Positions 41,387-49,748 are shown, numbered from the stretch's first letter. The stretch: DNA of 64,000 nt from Streptosporangium violaceochromogenes (GCF_014654615.1 NZ_BNBB01000013.1:124001-188000); one strand, 5' to 3'. The notes: generated from the letters alone by a model not told the origin. Program-made: numbers and translations.

Positions 41387-41631
41387 GGGACCACCTCCCC
41401 GGCGATCTCGACGACGCTCCTCACCCGTCCGGCGGCCTCCTCCTGCCGCTCGACCTCGGCCCGGAGCTGCTCGAAGGTGTCGCCGTCCACGGTCCGGTAC
41501 GGCGGGGCGTACCACTCGGTCTCGCCGGGGAACGGTTCCACCCGGCTTGCCCAGAAACGCCCGGCGTCACTGCGGATCACCCGCCATCCGGGGATGGCCT
41601 CGATGCGGGAGGGGGATTTACCATCGTGCAT
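41383..41631 (-). CDS. hypothetical protein, first gene of the operon
   Basis: An 82-aa acidic protein with a strong start: ATG 41631 behind GGAGG. It reads IPGWRVIRSDAGRFWASRVE, then TEWYAPPYRTVDGDTFEQLR and an acidic helix. The pattern is a small alpha/beta protein without membrane segment or Cys. It leads a three-gene operon transcribed away from the XRE regulator, and the shared 410-bp region between them holds candidate operators at 41975-42005. Related to no family I can name. Confidence 0.72.
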   Translation of the reverse strand: MHDGKSPSRIEAIPGWRVIRSDAGRFWASRVEPFPGETEWYAPPYRTVDGDTFEQLRAEVERQEEAAGRVRSVVEIAGEVVP

Positions 41632-41974
41632 TGATCGGACCTCCTGTGTCTGATCGCGGACCCGTCCAGGCGTTGCGAGCGGCGGACGGGTCCGCTCCAT
41701 GAAACGGGGAAGGCATCCGGGAACGCCGTGCGGCACCCGCGGCACGGATGCCGACACGACGCCCCACTTCACGCGAACTACGGACGCCCTAGATGCAAGG
41801 CATCGGGCGCCGTGGTGACCCGGCGACGACCACTCGAGGGCCGGAGCACCAGATTCGACCATGGTTCAGGAACCCTTCTTGCTCAAGACTCATTCGGCCG
41901 TTGGCAGCGACGCGCGTTTTACCGCCAACGTCTTGGGATCACCGACATCGGTCTCGGCCACCCCAATGATGACT

Positions 41975-42005
41975 TGGGAATCCCAGAATTACAATGGGTA
42001 TCCTA
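41975..42005. promoter_or_regulatory. paired 11-bp palindromes upstream of the XRE gene
   Basis: TGGGAATCCCA (41975-41985) and TGGGTATCCTA (41995-42005) lie 20 bp apart, about two DNA turns, just before the XRE gene. They are likely operators for autoregulation. The rest of the 41632-42041 interval has no gene. Confidence 0.55.
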
Positions 42006-42041
42006 TAAGTGACGATGAGTGAAGACAGGAGGTCGATCAGG

Positions 42042-42887
42042 GTGGGGCAGACTGTTGGCATGCAGAGCACTGTTCGCCAGCGACGCCTTGCCCGGGAGAT
42101 TCGCAACCTTCGGGACACCGCTGGCTGGACGACAACCGAGGCAGCGCGACGTCTGTCCTGGTCCAAGAGCCGACTGAATCGCCTGGAGACGGGTGGCGGC
42201 AAGGTCACCGAGCAGGACGTGATCGAAATCTGCGACGTCTATGACGTTCCCGAGCATGTGCGGACCGCACTTGTCCAGCTCGCCCGGGATGGCGCCCGCC
42301 GCGGCTGGTGGAGCTCCTATCGCGACGTCTTCACCGGGTCATACATCGGCTTGGAGGACGAGGCGTCCGTCATCAAAGAGTGGGGCGTGCAGCTCGTGCC
42401 CGGTCTGCTTCAGACCGAGGACTACGCCCGTGAGATCATCAGCGCCGGGCTCGGCGACGGCGACGCCGAGCAGGTTCATCGTCGCGTCATGGCTCGAATG
42501 GCGCGCAAGACACTGTTGGGACGGCCGAATCCGCCTCGCTTGCATGTCCTGCTCGACGAAGCAGTGCTGCACCGTCCGATTGGTGGCCCCGAGGTGATGC
42601 GGGAGCAACTGCGTGCTCTGTGCGTCGCCATGCGTCGCCCCAACATCACGCTCCAGGTGTTGCCCTTCGCCGCCGGCGTCCACGCGGGGCTCGACGGCAC
42701 TTTCATTCTTCTGGAGTACGCCGATCCGGTTGACGACATCGCCTACGTCTCTGGAACCGCAGGAGACGTATACATCGAGAACCCTGATCACGTAGCGCGC
42801 TATAAAGCGTTTTTTGGGCATATCTCCGATGCAGCACTCACCCCTGACGCATCAGAGGCGATGATCGCCGCCGCCGTGAAGGAGTAG
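42042..42887 (+). CDS. XRE-family regulator with DUF5753 domain
   Basis: A 281-aa regulator. The HTH spans about residues 15-70 (LAREIRNLRDTAGWTTTEAA, RRLSWSKSRLNRLETGGGKV). The DUF5753 domain follows from about 90 (WGVQLVPGLLQTEDYAREII, MARMARKTLLGRPNPPRLHV, ITLQVLPFAAGVHAGLDGTF). It is the actinomycete WhiJ/BldB-neighbourhood type, always paired with a small DUF397 protein, here encoded 2 bp downstream. Start GTG 42042 is favoured for GGAGG upstream; ATG 42060 is an alternative. Probable targets are its own promoter and the divergent operon. Confidence 0.92.
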   Translation: MGQTVGMQSTVRQRRLAREIRNLRDTAGWTTTEAARRLSWSKSRLNRLETGGGKVTEQDVIEICDVYDVPEHVRTALVQLARDGARRGWWSSYRDVFTGSYIGLEDEASVIKEWGVQLVPGLLQTEDYAREIISAGLGDGDAEQVHRRVMARMARKTLLGRPNPPRLHVLLDEAVLHRPIGGPEVMREQLRALCVAMRRPNITLQVLPFAAGVHAGLDGTFILLEYADPVDDIAYVSGTAGDVYIENPDHVARYKAFFGHISDAALTPDASEAMIAAAVKE

Positions 42888-42889
42888 CC

Positions 42890-43087
42890 ATGTCCCCCGA
42901 CCTGTCCGGCGCCGAATTCCGTAAGTCCAGCTATAGCAACAGCGGAAATGCCTGCGTGGAGGTGGCGACGAACCTCCCGGGCCTCGTCGCGGTCCGTGAC
43001 AGCAAGGACCCCTCCGGCCCCGCGCTGACCTTCACCCCCGCCACCTGGAACGACTTCCTCACCGGCATCCGCGCCGGAGATCTCTGA
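42890..43087 (+). CDS. DUF397 protein
   Basis: A 65-aa protein with the complete DUF397 pattern: FRKSSYSNSGNACVEVA, then VAVRDSKDPSGPALTFTPA and TWNDFLTGIRAGDL. It sits 2 bp after its XRE partner, whose activity such proteins antagonise or tune, by analogy with WhiJ/BldB-type pairs and toxin-antitoxin-like modules. Start ATG 42890 follows AAGGAGTAGCC within the XRE stop region. Confidence 0.95.
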   Translation: MSPDLSGAEFRKSSYSNSGNACVEVATNLPGLVAVRDSKDPSGPALTFTPATWNDFLTGIRAGDL

Positions 43088-43207
43088 CGGAAACCCGCGC
43101 CACAACGGGCCACGGGGCGGCCACCTGTCCGTCCCGGTGCGGGGCGGACCACCGGTGGTGTGTCGTGCTTGCTCACCCCGGATCGCTGATGTTGACTCTC
43201 CAACGAG

Positions 43208-43234
43208 ACCGATCACGAAAAGTCGTGGATCGGT
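43208..43234 (+). terminator. stem-loop after the DUF397 gene
   Basis: ACCGATCACGA (43208-43218) pairs with TCGTGGATCGGT (43223-43234) with one bulge and an AAAG loop. It lies in the 339-bp gap 43088-43426, which otherwise shows no gene. Confidence 0.5.
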
Positions 43235-43426
43235 CACGGAGGGAGAGCGTGATCCCGCCTCCCGCGTCTGATCGACGTGGCGGCGCGTGGGACGAGCACC
43301 CGCATTCAACAGGCTGATCTCGGGTGACCCGGAGACCGGGCACGGGAGGCGGGTGCCCCACGGCCGCCCGCCTTCGCCGCGAGATCAGGCATGCAGCACA
43401 GATCAGCCATAAGGGAGAGATCCACA

Positions 43427-43675
43427 GTGAACAAGAAAACAGGAACCGAAACCGACTCGCGGGTCTCCGTGGTCCTGACGCTCAAGGACCCCGCCGCCGC
43501 CCCCGCACTCGTGACAAAGCTACAGGGCGCCCTCTCGGAGTCGATGGATTCGGTGGTGCTGTCGGTCAGGGGCTCAACGGATTCGGCGGTCGCCAGTCTC
43601 CTGTCGAAGTTCGGCGAGCAGGCCGAAGCCGTCTCCGTTCAGATCACCCTGAAGGGGAACAGCCCTGTCAGGTAA
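43427..43675 (+). CDS. small hypothetical protein paired with the nucleotidyltransferase
   Basis: An 82-aa protein from GTG 43427 with GGGAG upstream. It predicts as a small alpha/beta fold with a repeated strand pattern (SRVSVVLTLKDPAAAPALV, SMDSVVLSVRGSTDSAVASL, AEAVSVQITLKGN), with no Cys and no membrane segment. Its 3' end overlaps the probable CTG start of the nucleotidyltransferase gene, so the two proteins are probably made together and may bind each other. I do not recognise the family. Confidence 0.65.
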   Translation: MNKKTGTETDSRVSVVLTLKDPAAAPALVTKLQGALSESMDSVVLSVRGSTDSAVASLLSKFGEQAEAVSVQITLKGNSPVR

Positions 43676-44735
43676 CGGGCGCACGTCGAACGCCGAGGCC
43701 GCGATCCGGCTGCTTCGGTGGTGCGCCGACCGCACACAGGCGCCGGGGCTCGATCCGACCTGCGCCATGGCCGACGAGGATGTCGGGACGTTCCTGAGGT
43801 CGAGGAACATCGACTCCCTCCTCGCGCTGGCGTCGGAGGAGGTGAACGCCCGCCAGGCGGCCTATGACGCCGTCTGGCACCGGCAGCTCACGACTCTTCT
43901 TCAGGTGCTGGAAGCCCTCACGAGCGCCGGAGTCCGTACGCTCACCCTCAAAGGAGGGGAGCTGATCCCGCGTCACTTCCCCGGCCACTCGATCGGCCTC
44001 GTCGGGGACGCCGACGTGCTCGTACCGCGCGACCAGATCGAGACGGTCAAGTCGGTCATGTACACCCTCGGGTTTCGCCACGCCTCCTTCGACACGGCTC
44101 ACGGCGTCATGAAAGACCGCGACCTACGGGAGGTGGCGGATCTCGAACTGCGTCATTACGAGCTTTCCCCCTTCGTGAAGACCGTCGAGCTGACCGACCC
44201 CGCCATCGTGCGGGTGGCGGAAAGCCACAACGCTCATCCTCTCCGATTCGTGGCGGGGCGAGCCGTCGCCGTCATCGAGGTCGACGTTCACCACAACGTC
44301 GCCTCGGACGCCGATCCGTCGATGCTCTTCGAACGTGCGGTGCCGAGCTCGCTCGGTGTGGGGGAGACACTCTCTCCCGCCGACCACGTCTGGCTCAATC
44401 TCAGCAGGTACTACAACGAAGTCGCAGTCCACGGCGGATGCTCGTTGCGGCCGTTCGCCTACACGATCCCGGAGGTGGCGGTCGGCGACGTGGACTGGGG
44501 TGTCGTCGAGCAGGTCGCCCGTGATCTCGCGCTGGGGCCGACGTTGTCATACTTCCTGCGTTTCTGCGACCAGATCGCTCCGGGCCGGATTCCGGCCGCC
44601 ACCCTCCGGTCGGTCCACGACTCGACAAGCAGCCGTGTGCGCGACTGGGGCTGGCAGCTCGCGAAGCTGTTCGACTTCCACGAGCGGTTCCCGTCTTACG
44701 CGTTCGAGCCTTCCGACGCCTGGGCGCACGTCTGA
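43665..44735 (+). CDS. nucleotidyltransferase family protein (NTP_transf_5-like), probable CTG start
   Basis: A 356-aa protein in the family of uncharacterised nucleotidyltransferases found in polysaccharide and RiPP clusters. The core shows VRTLTLKGGELIPRHFPGHS, then IGLVGDADVLVPRDQIETVK, where the GDxD carboxylates should bind metal, and IEVDVHHNV. The first ATG (43767) has no ribosome site, and residues encoded before it (AIRLLRWCADRTQAPGLDP) match the family's usual N-terminus. No ATG, GTG or TTG lies between the in-frame stop at 43650 and there; only CTG 43665, with AAGGGG eight bases upstream, fits. It overlaps the previous gene by 11 bases. Substrate unknown. Confidence 0.72.
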   Translation: MSGNGRTSNAEAAIRLLRWCADRTQAPGLDPTCAMADEDVGTFLRSRNIDSLLALASEEVNARQAAYDAVWHRQLTTLLQVLEALTSAGVRTLTLKGGELIPRHFPGHSIGLVGDADVLVPRDQIETVKSVMYTLGFRHASFDTAHGVMKDRDLREVADLELRHYELSPFVKTVELTDPAIVRVAESHNAHPLRFVAGRAVAVIEVDVHHNVASDADPSMLFERAVPSSLGVGETLSPADHVWLNLSRYYNEVAVHGGCSLRPFAYTIPEVAVGDVDWGVVEQVARDLALGPTLSYFLRFCDQIAPGRIPAATLRSVHDSTSSRVRDWGWQLAKLFDFHERFPSYAFEPSDAWAHV

Positions 44736-44791
44736 AGTCCTTTCGCCTCGGCGGCGGCCGGACTGTCGGTGTGCCCTGCCAAGCTGGGCGT

Positions 44792-45226
44792 ATGACTCCC
44801 GAGGACCTCGCCCACCTGCGCCGGGCCCGCGACCTGATCGACCGTGAGTACGCCCGGCCCCTCGACGTGCCGGCGATGGCCCGCGCCGCGCTCATGTCGC
44901 CGTCGCACTTCTCCCGGCGGTTCCGCGCGGCCTACGGCGAGACGCCGTACAACCATCTGATGACGCGCCGCGTCGAGCGGGCCAAGGCGCTGCTGCGCCG
45001 GGGCGACCTGACGGTCACCGAGGTCTGCATGGAGGTGGGGTGTACCTCGCTGGGCTCCTTCAGCACGCGTTTCACCGAGATCGTCGGAGAGAGCCCGAGC
45101 GCCTACCGGGCGCGTGACCACACCCCGGGAAGGGGGATCCCGGCGTGTTACGCCAAGATCGCCACCCGTCCGAGCAGGATCGGAGAAGCCCGGCCGGCAC
45201 CGTCCTCAGTAGCGTGTTCCACATGA
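44792..45226 (+). CDS. AraC-family transcriptional regulator
   Basis: A 144-aa regulator that is almost only an AraC DNA-binding domain: IDREYARPLDVPAMARAALM, SPSHFSRRFRAAYGETPYNH and the second helix-turn-helix LTVTEVCMEVGCTSLGSFST, then VGESPSAYRAR. No effector domain is present, only about 35 extra C-terminal residues. The TGA overlaps the ATG of the VOC-family gene (ATGA), an arrangement often seen where the regulator and the glyoxalase-like enzyme form one unit. Start ATG 44792. It likely senses stress through an unknown partner or acts by level alone. Confidence 0.88.
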   Translation: MTPEDLAHLRRARDLIDREYARPLDVPAMARAALMSPSHFSRRFRAAYGETPYNHLMTRRVERAKALLRRGDLTVTEVCMEVGCTSLGSFSTRFTEIVGESPSAYRARDHTPGRGIPACYAKIATRPSRIGEARPAPSSVACST

Positions 45227-45630
45227 ACCTCACGCTTTCCCACACGTTCCTGCAGGTCCACGACCAGGAGGAGGCCCTGGCCTTCTACCGTGACGTCCTC
45301 GGTCTCAAGGTGCGCGCCGACATGCCGTTCGAGGGGTTCCGCTGGCTGAGCGTCGGCCCGGCGGACCAGCCCGAGATCGAGATCATCCTGGAGGCGGTCG
45401 GGATGGGCCGCCCCGCCGACCAGGAGACGCTCAGTGCCCTCCTGGCGAAGGGCTCGCTGAGCGGTGTCATCTTTCTGACCGACGACCTCGACGCCACGTT
45501 CGAGAAGATCCGCGCCGCGGGGGCCGAGGTGCTCCAGGAGCCGATCGACCAGCCCTACGGCGTCCGCGACTGCGCCTTCCGTGACCCCTCCGGCAACATG
45601 CTGCGCTTCTCGCAGCGTCTCAACGCCTGA
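45223..45630 (+). CDS. VOC-family (glyoxalase/bleomycin-resistance-like) protein
   Basis: A 135-aa cytoplasmic protein with two beta-alpha-beta-beta-beta VOC units: LSHTFLQVHDQEEALAFYRD, VLGLKVRADMPFEGFRWLSV and YGVRDCAFRDPSGNMLRFSQ. The metal-binding positions (His in SHTF, Glu in IEIILEA) are plausible. The family includes glyoxalases, dioxygenases and antibiotic-binding proteins; nothing points to one substrate. It is coupled to the AraC gene upstream, and a strong stem-loop at 45632-45671 ends the transcript. Confidence 0.9.
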   Translation: MNLTLSHTFLQVHDQEEALAFYRDVLGLKVRADMPFEGFRWLSVGPADQPEIEIILEAVGMGRPADQETLSALLAKGSLSGVIFLTDDLDATFEKIRAAGAEVLQEPIDQPYGVRDCAFRDPSGNMLRFSQRLNA

Positions 45631-46085
45631 CCGCCCCGGACAACCGGGGCACGTCCCGGTTGTCCGGGGCGTGGCCCGGCGGGCGGCGGGCCGTACGGAG
45701 GCCCGCCGCGCCGAGGGCCGCGGCGAGGCAGGCGGCCGGGATCACCGGCAGAACGTAACGGTGGTCGAAGTCGAGTACGGCCACCGGCGCGACGAGCAGG
45801 AACACCGCCGTGCCCCAGGGCAGCAGGGCCGTCCGGCGCCGCCGCAGGGCACCGAGCCCGCCCAGCGGCAGGACGCCGCCCAGCAGAGGGCCGCGCAGAA
45901 AGGCGGGGTAGCGGTAGGCCGTCAGGAGGGTGGCGTACCGCTCGACGGAGGGAAGCCCCCGGATGCCGGGGTCGCACTCCCGGCGGACCTGGTCGATCAG
46001 CGGGAAGGTCGGGAGGGGCCAGCTCCCGCGCGGGAAGGTGAGCGCCGGGTTGACCCGCAGGGGGTGGGCGACCGGTGCCCAGGCG
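45620..46085 (-). pseudogene. C-terminal remnant of a membrane glycosyltransferase-type protein
   Basis: The minus-strand frame from about 46085 to 45620 encodes about 150 residues with membrane helices: LPSVERYATLLTAYRYPAFL, RGPLLGGVLPLGGLGALRRR, ALLPWGTAVFLLVAPVAVLD, then FDHRYVLPVIPAACLAAALG. HRYVLPVIP with flanking helices is typical of the C-terminus of polytopic dolichyl-phosphate-mannose-type transferases. The N-terminal part is absent: at about 46085 the sequence passes into a broken histidine-kinase gene on the other strand. So this is a truncated remnant, not a whole gene. Confidence 0.6.
45632..45671. terminator. strong stem-loop after the VOC gene
   Basis: Perfect 17-bp arms (45632-45648 and 45655-45671) with a 6-nt loop GCACGT. 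It probably ends the AraC-VOC transcript; it also overlaps the end of the leftward gene remnant. Confidence 0.75.
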
Positions 46086-46470
46086 AAGGCACGCGACGGG
46101 GTCGGCGAACTGGCCGCCACCTTCGACGCGTGCTCGCCCGGCTGGCCCGTGCCCTCGACGGACAGCGCCGGTTCGTCGCCAACGCCTCGCACGAGCTGCG
46201 CACCCCGCTCACCATCAACCGGCCCCTGGTGGACGTGGCCGTCCGCCGTCCCGACGCGACCGAGGACGTCAAACGGCCCGGCGAATCCCTGCTGCTGGTC
46301 AACACCCGCCACGAGCGGCTGATCGACGGGCTGCTCGCCCTGGCCGAGGGAGAGCAGGCGGTCTTGGACCGGCGCTCCTTCGACCTGACCGACGTGGTCG
46401 AGCACGCCCTCGACCAGGCCGCGGCGGAGGCCCGGGAGCGGGAGGAGGGCGGGCTCACCATGACCGTCGA
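46080..46470 (+). pseudogene. fragment of a sensor histidine kinase
   Basis: A plus-strand fragment carries the end of a HAMP domain (DGVGELAATFDA) in one frame and, after a frameshift near 46120, the dimerisation helix LARLARALDGQRRFVANASH, the H-box SHELRTPLTINRPLVDVAVR and the second helix HERLIDGLLALAEGEQAVLD. The sensor part and the ATP-binding domain are both missing. The sequence after 46470 is low complexity, and 46480-46753 holds no gene until the STAS promoter region, which is AT-rich near 46620-46660. Confidence 0.7.
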
Positions 46471-46753
46471 GCTTCCGCTCGTCCCCCGACGGTCCCGCCC
46501 TTCCCGTCTTCCCTGCCTTTCCCGGCCTCTCGTTCCCTCCACCTCCCGCATCCCCGTCTCTCCCGGGATTCGGCGCCCTGAACCGCCCCGCTCCCCCGGC
46601 CGCCACGTACGACATGACCCAAAAAAGCACCAAAACCCATGAAAATATGTCATTCTTCTCTGAATCCCGGCCAGGATTGATCGCCGGACCGGCATACCTG
46701 ATAGGACGGAGGGAACGCCCGCCCTGTGAACTGCGGGTCGAAGGAGCCTCCCC

Positions 46754-47152
46754 ATGTCAACCGAAGGTGCAGGCGCACTCTTCATCTCGTCCGGCTCGCG
46801 CGGAAACACCGTGGTGGTCCGCGCGATCGGTGAGCTCGACTACGACTACGCCCCCACGTTCCGGCGTGAGCTCACCGGATTCTGGAGCACGGCCCCCGCC
46901 CCCTCCGCGCTCGTCCTCGACCTCACCGATCTCACGTTCTGCGACTCCACCGGCCTCGCCGAACTGCTGTGGATGCTGCACCGCAGCCGGGAGACCGGAA
47001 CCCGCCTGATCCTCGTCGGGGCGAACCGCACCCTGCGCCACATGCTGACCACCACGGGCCTGCTGCCGTTCTTCGAGCTGGCGTCCTCCCTGGAGGAGGC
47101 GCTGGGCGACGGTCCGGACGCCCCGGAGAGGCAACCCCCCGGCTCAGAGTGA
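46754..47152 (+). CDS. STAS-domain anti-sigma factor antagonist
   Basis: A 132-aa protein with a SpoIIAA/RsbV-type STAS domain: GNTVVVRAIGELDYDYAPTF, then SALVLDLTDLTFCDSTGLAE with the phosphorylatable Ser in DST, and the final helix LRHMLTTTGLLPFFEL. Unphosphorylated, such proteins bind and trap an anti-sigma kinase, freeing a stress sigma factor. A C-terminal tail of about 20 residues is disordered. The gene converges with a HATPase/MEDS anti-sigma-type gene, overlapping by 9 bp, and the two products may interact. ATG 46754 follows GAAGGAGCC. Confidence 0.9.
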   Translation: MSTEGAGALFISSGSRGNTVVVRAIGELDYDYAPTFRRELTGFWSTAPAPSALVLDLTDLTFCDSTGLAELLWMLHRSRETGTRLILVGANRTLRHMLTTTGLLPFFELASSLEEALGDGPDAPERQPPGSE

Positions 47153-48097
47153 GGGAAGCGCGATGTGCAGACGGACGATCGTTCCGCTCTCCGGGGTGGA
47201 ACGGATCTGCACCAGATCGCACAACTGGTGGACCAGCCACATGCCCCGGCCGTGCAGCGACCGGGAGGCGGGCAGCCTGCGACCGATCATGGGGTCGGCT
47301 ATCACCCCACCGTCACGGAACTCGCAGATCAGCGTGCCCTGCTGTACCCACGTGCGCAGCGTCCCGTGCCCGCCGCCGTGCACGATGCTGTTACCGGCCA
47401 CCTCGGTGACCGCGACGAGGGTCTCCCGCAGCCGGTCTCCCCGCAGGCCGTACGGCGCGGCGCAGGCGGCCACCTTCTCCCTGACGGCCGCGAGATCGCC
47501 CCGCCCGTAGGAGAGCTCCTCGAAGGGGTCGCAGGCCGGCTCCAGCTCGTCCCAGGCGAAGGGCTCCTGGATGAAGTCCGTGCTCTGACGGTGGGTCCCG
47601 CTCTCCAGGACGAACGGGTGACACCGTCCGACCGCCCGCATCGTCTCGGGGGCGACGGCGTCGGTGTCGTAGGGGCACAGCAGCCACCAGGCCGGCGAGG
47701 CGGCGAAGGCGAGGTTCAGCAGCCACTCGTGATAGCGCAGCTCCGCCGTCTCGGCGACGCCCCGCCCGTTCCAGTCCGTCTCACCGACGCCGCGCACCGG
47801 CCGCCCCTCCTCCGCCCGCTCGCTGATCCAGCGCTGCCAGGCGGGGATGAGCCGGGCCGGGTTACGGCCGAGGGCGGAGGTGTCCATGAAGACCACGCGA
47901 GGCTCGGAGCCCGTCAGCCGCTCACGCAGCACGCGCTCCCGCTGCTCGGGCACCGACACCAGGACGATCTCACCCGCGGCGAGCGCGTCGTCGATGAAGG
48001 ACATGACCCCGGTGAGGAACTGCGCCTCCCCCGAGTAGGAGTAGAGCTCGTGACGCAGGCCCTTCCCCTCCGTCACTCCCGCGGTTTCGGTGATCAT
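47144..48097 (-). CDS. MEDS-domain plus HATPase anti-sigma regulatory protein
   Basis: A 317-aa two-domain protein. The N-terminal MEDS domain (about 15-180) starts LRHELYSYSGEAQFLTGVMS and includes EIVLVSVPEQ and WWLLCPYDTDAVAP. The C-terminal HATPase_c/RsbW-like kinase domain has the N-box VTEVAGNSIVHGGGHGTLRT and the G-box GRGMWLVHQLCDLVQIRS. It is the common actinomycete RsbA-type architecture in which a sensor domain controls an anti-sigma kinase. ATG 48097 overlaps the stop of the MEDS-STAS gene upstream (ATGA). Its partners are probably that protein and the STAS protein encoded convergently. Confidence 0.9.
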   Translation of the reverse strand: MITETAGVTEGKGLRHELYSYSGEAQFLTGVMSFIDDALAAGEIVLVSVPEQRERVLRERLTGSEPRVVFMDTSALGRNPARLIPAWQRWISERAEEGRPVRGVGETDWNGRGVAETAELRYHEWLLNLAFAASPAWWLLCPYDTDAVAPETMRAVGRCHPFVLESGTHRQSTDFIQEPFAWDELEPACDPFEELSYGRGDLAAVREKVAACAAPYGLRGDRLRETLVAVTEVAGNSIVHGGGHGTLRTWVQQGTLICEFRDGGVIADPMIGRRLPASRSLHGRGMWLVHQLCDLVQIRSTPESGTIVRLHIALPSL

Positions 48098-48897
48098 GGC
48101 GTCAGCTCCACGGGTACCTCGCAGGTGCTGTAGCCGAGCATCTCCCAGCACGACCTCACTGTCGGGTTCGCGCCCTCGACCGTGATCCGGCGGACCGAGG
48201 TGCCCGCGGCGGCCTCCACCAGCGCGCGCATCCCGGCGGCGTCCATCAGCTCCAGGTCGTCGAGGCGAAGCCGTAGCGCCGGGGAGAGCGCCGCCGCGGC
48301 GGCCAGCGCGGCGCCGAACGCCGCGGCCCCGTCGGAGTCGACCACCCCGCACACGGTCCAGCTGTCGGGCCCGGAGTTGAACATCCGGAAAGACGGCCCA
48401 GAATGTCCGTTACCCAGTTCGCGGGGATGCACGCACGCCACGTGGTCCAGTGTCGCCGCGCCGAAGCGGTCACGACCGTAGGCGCAGACCATGATGGCCG
48501 CGTTGTCGGCCACCAGCTCGTCCATGCGCAACTCGTGGTCGATCAGCACGTCCGTCCCGACGTCCGGCGGCACGAGCTGATCCATCACGGCCAGCACGCG
48601 AAGAGCGCGGTAGCCCTGCCGCCCGGCCCGATCGGCCTCACGCCGCACCAGGCCGAAAACCGAGCTCATGTCGGGCGCGGAGCCGTCGCCGCGCACCGAC
48701 CTGGGGTCGACGACCATCGCGTCCCGCAGGGCGCGCGGGGAGGCGTGGGGGTCGAGCGGCGACCCAACGATGATCATCTTGTCGCCGAAGAGTTCGCCGT
48801 CGGCCAGGAACGCCGAGGTCGCGGCCGTGTATCCCTGGAGCGGGTCGACGATCCAGCACACGTGCTCGCCGACCTCGACCAGGTCGAGCGTCGGCAT
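48094..48897 (-). CDS. MEDS plus STAS domain protein
   Basis: A 267-aa protein. Residues about 8-170 form a MEDS sensory domain (GEHVCWIVDPLQGYTAATSA, FLADGELFGDKMIIVGSPLD, ELRMDELVADNAAIMVCAYG). A degenerate STAS-like domain follows (SPALRLRLDDLELMDAAGMR, VRRITVEGANPTVRSCWEML), where the position of the usual phospho-Ser is DAA rather than DSS/DST, so it may not be phosphorylated. With the downstream MEDS-HATPase gene it forms a coupled partner-switch pair. Start ATG 48897 after GGAAG; GTG 48915 is an alternative. The 48898-49112 gap holds only GC-rich short direct repeats. Confidence 0.85.
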   Translation of the reverse strand: MPTLDLVEVGEHVCWIVDPLQGYTAATSAFLADGELFGDKMIIVGSPLDPHASPRALRDAMVVDPRSVRGDGSAPDMSSVFGLVRREADRAGRQGYRALRVLAVMDQLVPPDVGTDVLIDHELRMDELVADNAAIMVCAYGRDRFGAATLDHVACVHPRELGNGHSGPSFRMFNSGPDSWTVCGVVDSDGAAAFGAALAAAAALSPALRLRLDDLELMDAAGMRALVEAAAGTSVRRITVEGANPTVRSCWEMLGYSTCEVPVELTP

Positions 48898-49112
48898 GAC
48901 GCCTGACTTCCGCACCGCGAACCACCTCGCTCTCGCCGCGACACCCCGGCGGTAGCCTACTGCGGCCCCGTCCGCGCGGCACCGCCCGCGAATTCGCCCA
49001 TGGAGCCGCACGTGTTGAGGCGCGCGTTGAGGCGCCGGGTGGAGGCGCCGGGTGGAGGTGGCCGAGCCGTGCGGCGGGCGCCGACGGGGGTCGGCGTGCC
49101 CCGCCGGCGGGG

Positions 49113-49748
49113 TCAGCGTGCCTCGAAGGACTCCGCCACCGCGGCCCTGACCCGCTCCATCGCCCCGGCGGTGGTCTCCCGGCTCAGCGAGGTCATGTCG
49201 ACGTCGGGCATGCCGCAGGCCACCGCCCAGTTCCACGGCGTCAGGTCGCCGTCGACGTTGAGCGCGAACCCGTGGCTGGTGACCCCCCTGCTCTGCCGCA
49301 TGCCGATCGAGACGATCTTGCGCCCCGTGTCGGTGGTCCACACGCCGGTGAGCAGTTCGGAGCCGGGCGGGGTGTCGCGGCGCTCGGCCCGGACGCCGAG
49401 CGCGCCGAGCGCGCGGACCAACCGCAGCTCGACCTCACGGACGTAGTCGACGATCCCCTCGCCCTCGCCCAGCTTGACGATCAGGTACCCGACGAGCTGG
49501 CCGGGGCCGTGATAGGTCAGCTGCCCGCCCCGGCCCGTGCTCACCACCGGGATGCCGTGGGAGGGGTCGGGAAGGTGCGCCTCGGGCGTGCGCCGGCCGA
49601 CGGTGTAGACCTGCGGATGGCTGAGCAGCCAGAGCGTGTCCGGCCGCTCGTCGCGCTGCCGGCGGCCGACCATGTCGGTCATCCGTTCCATGGCCTTCTC
49701 GTAGTCCACCAGATCGTCTTGCAGCAGTGCCAGCGGCCGTTCCCTCAT
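49113..49748 (-). CDS. lipB: lipoyl(octanoyl) transferase
   Basis: A 211-aa LipB. It moves octanoate from acyl carrier protein to lipoyl domains of 2-oxoacid dehydrogenases and glycine cleavage H protein. Motifs are complete: WLLSHPQVYTVGRR, RGGQLTYHGPGQLVGYLI, the Lys-containing GRKIVSIGMRQSRGVTSHGF, and the acyl-accepting Cys in AVACGMPDVDMTSL. Length is normal. ATG 49748. A PspC-type gene lies just upstream on the same strand. In this window lipB stands alone, without lipA. Confidence 0.95.
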   Translation of the reverse strand: MRERPLALLQDDLVDYEKAMERMTDMVGRRQRDERPDTLWLLSHPQVYTVGRRTPEAHLPDPSHGIPVVSTGRGGQLTYHGPGQLVGYLIVKLGEGEGIVDYVREVELRLVRALGALGVRAERRDTPPGSELLTGVWTTDTGRKIVSIGMRQSRGVTSHGFALNVDGDLTPWNWAVACGMPDVDMTSLSRETTAGAMERVRAAVAESFEAR

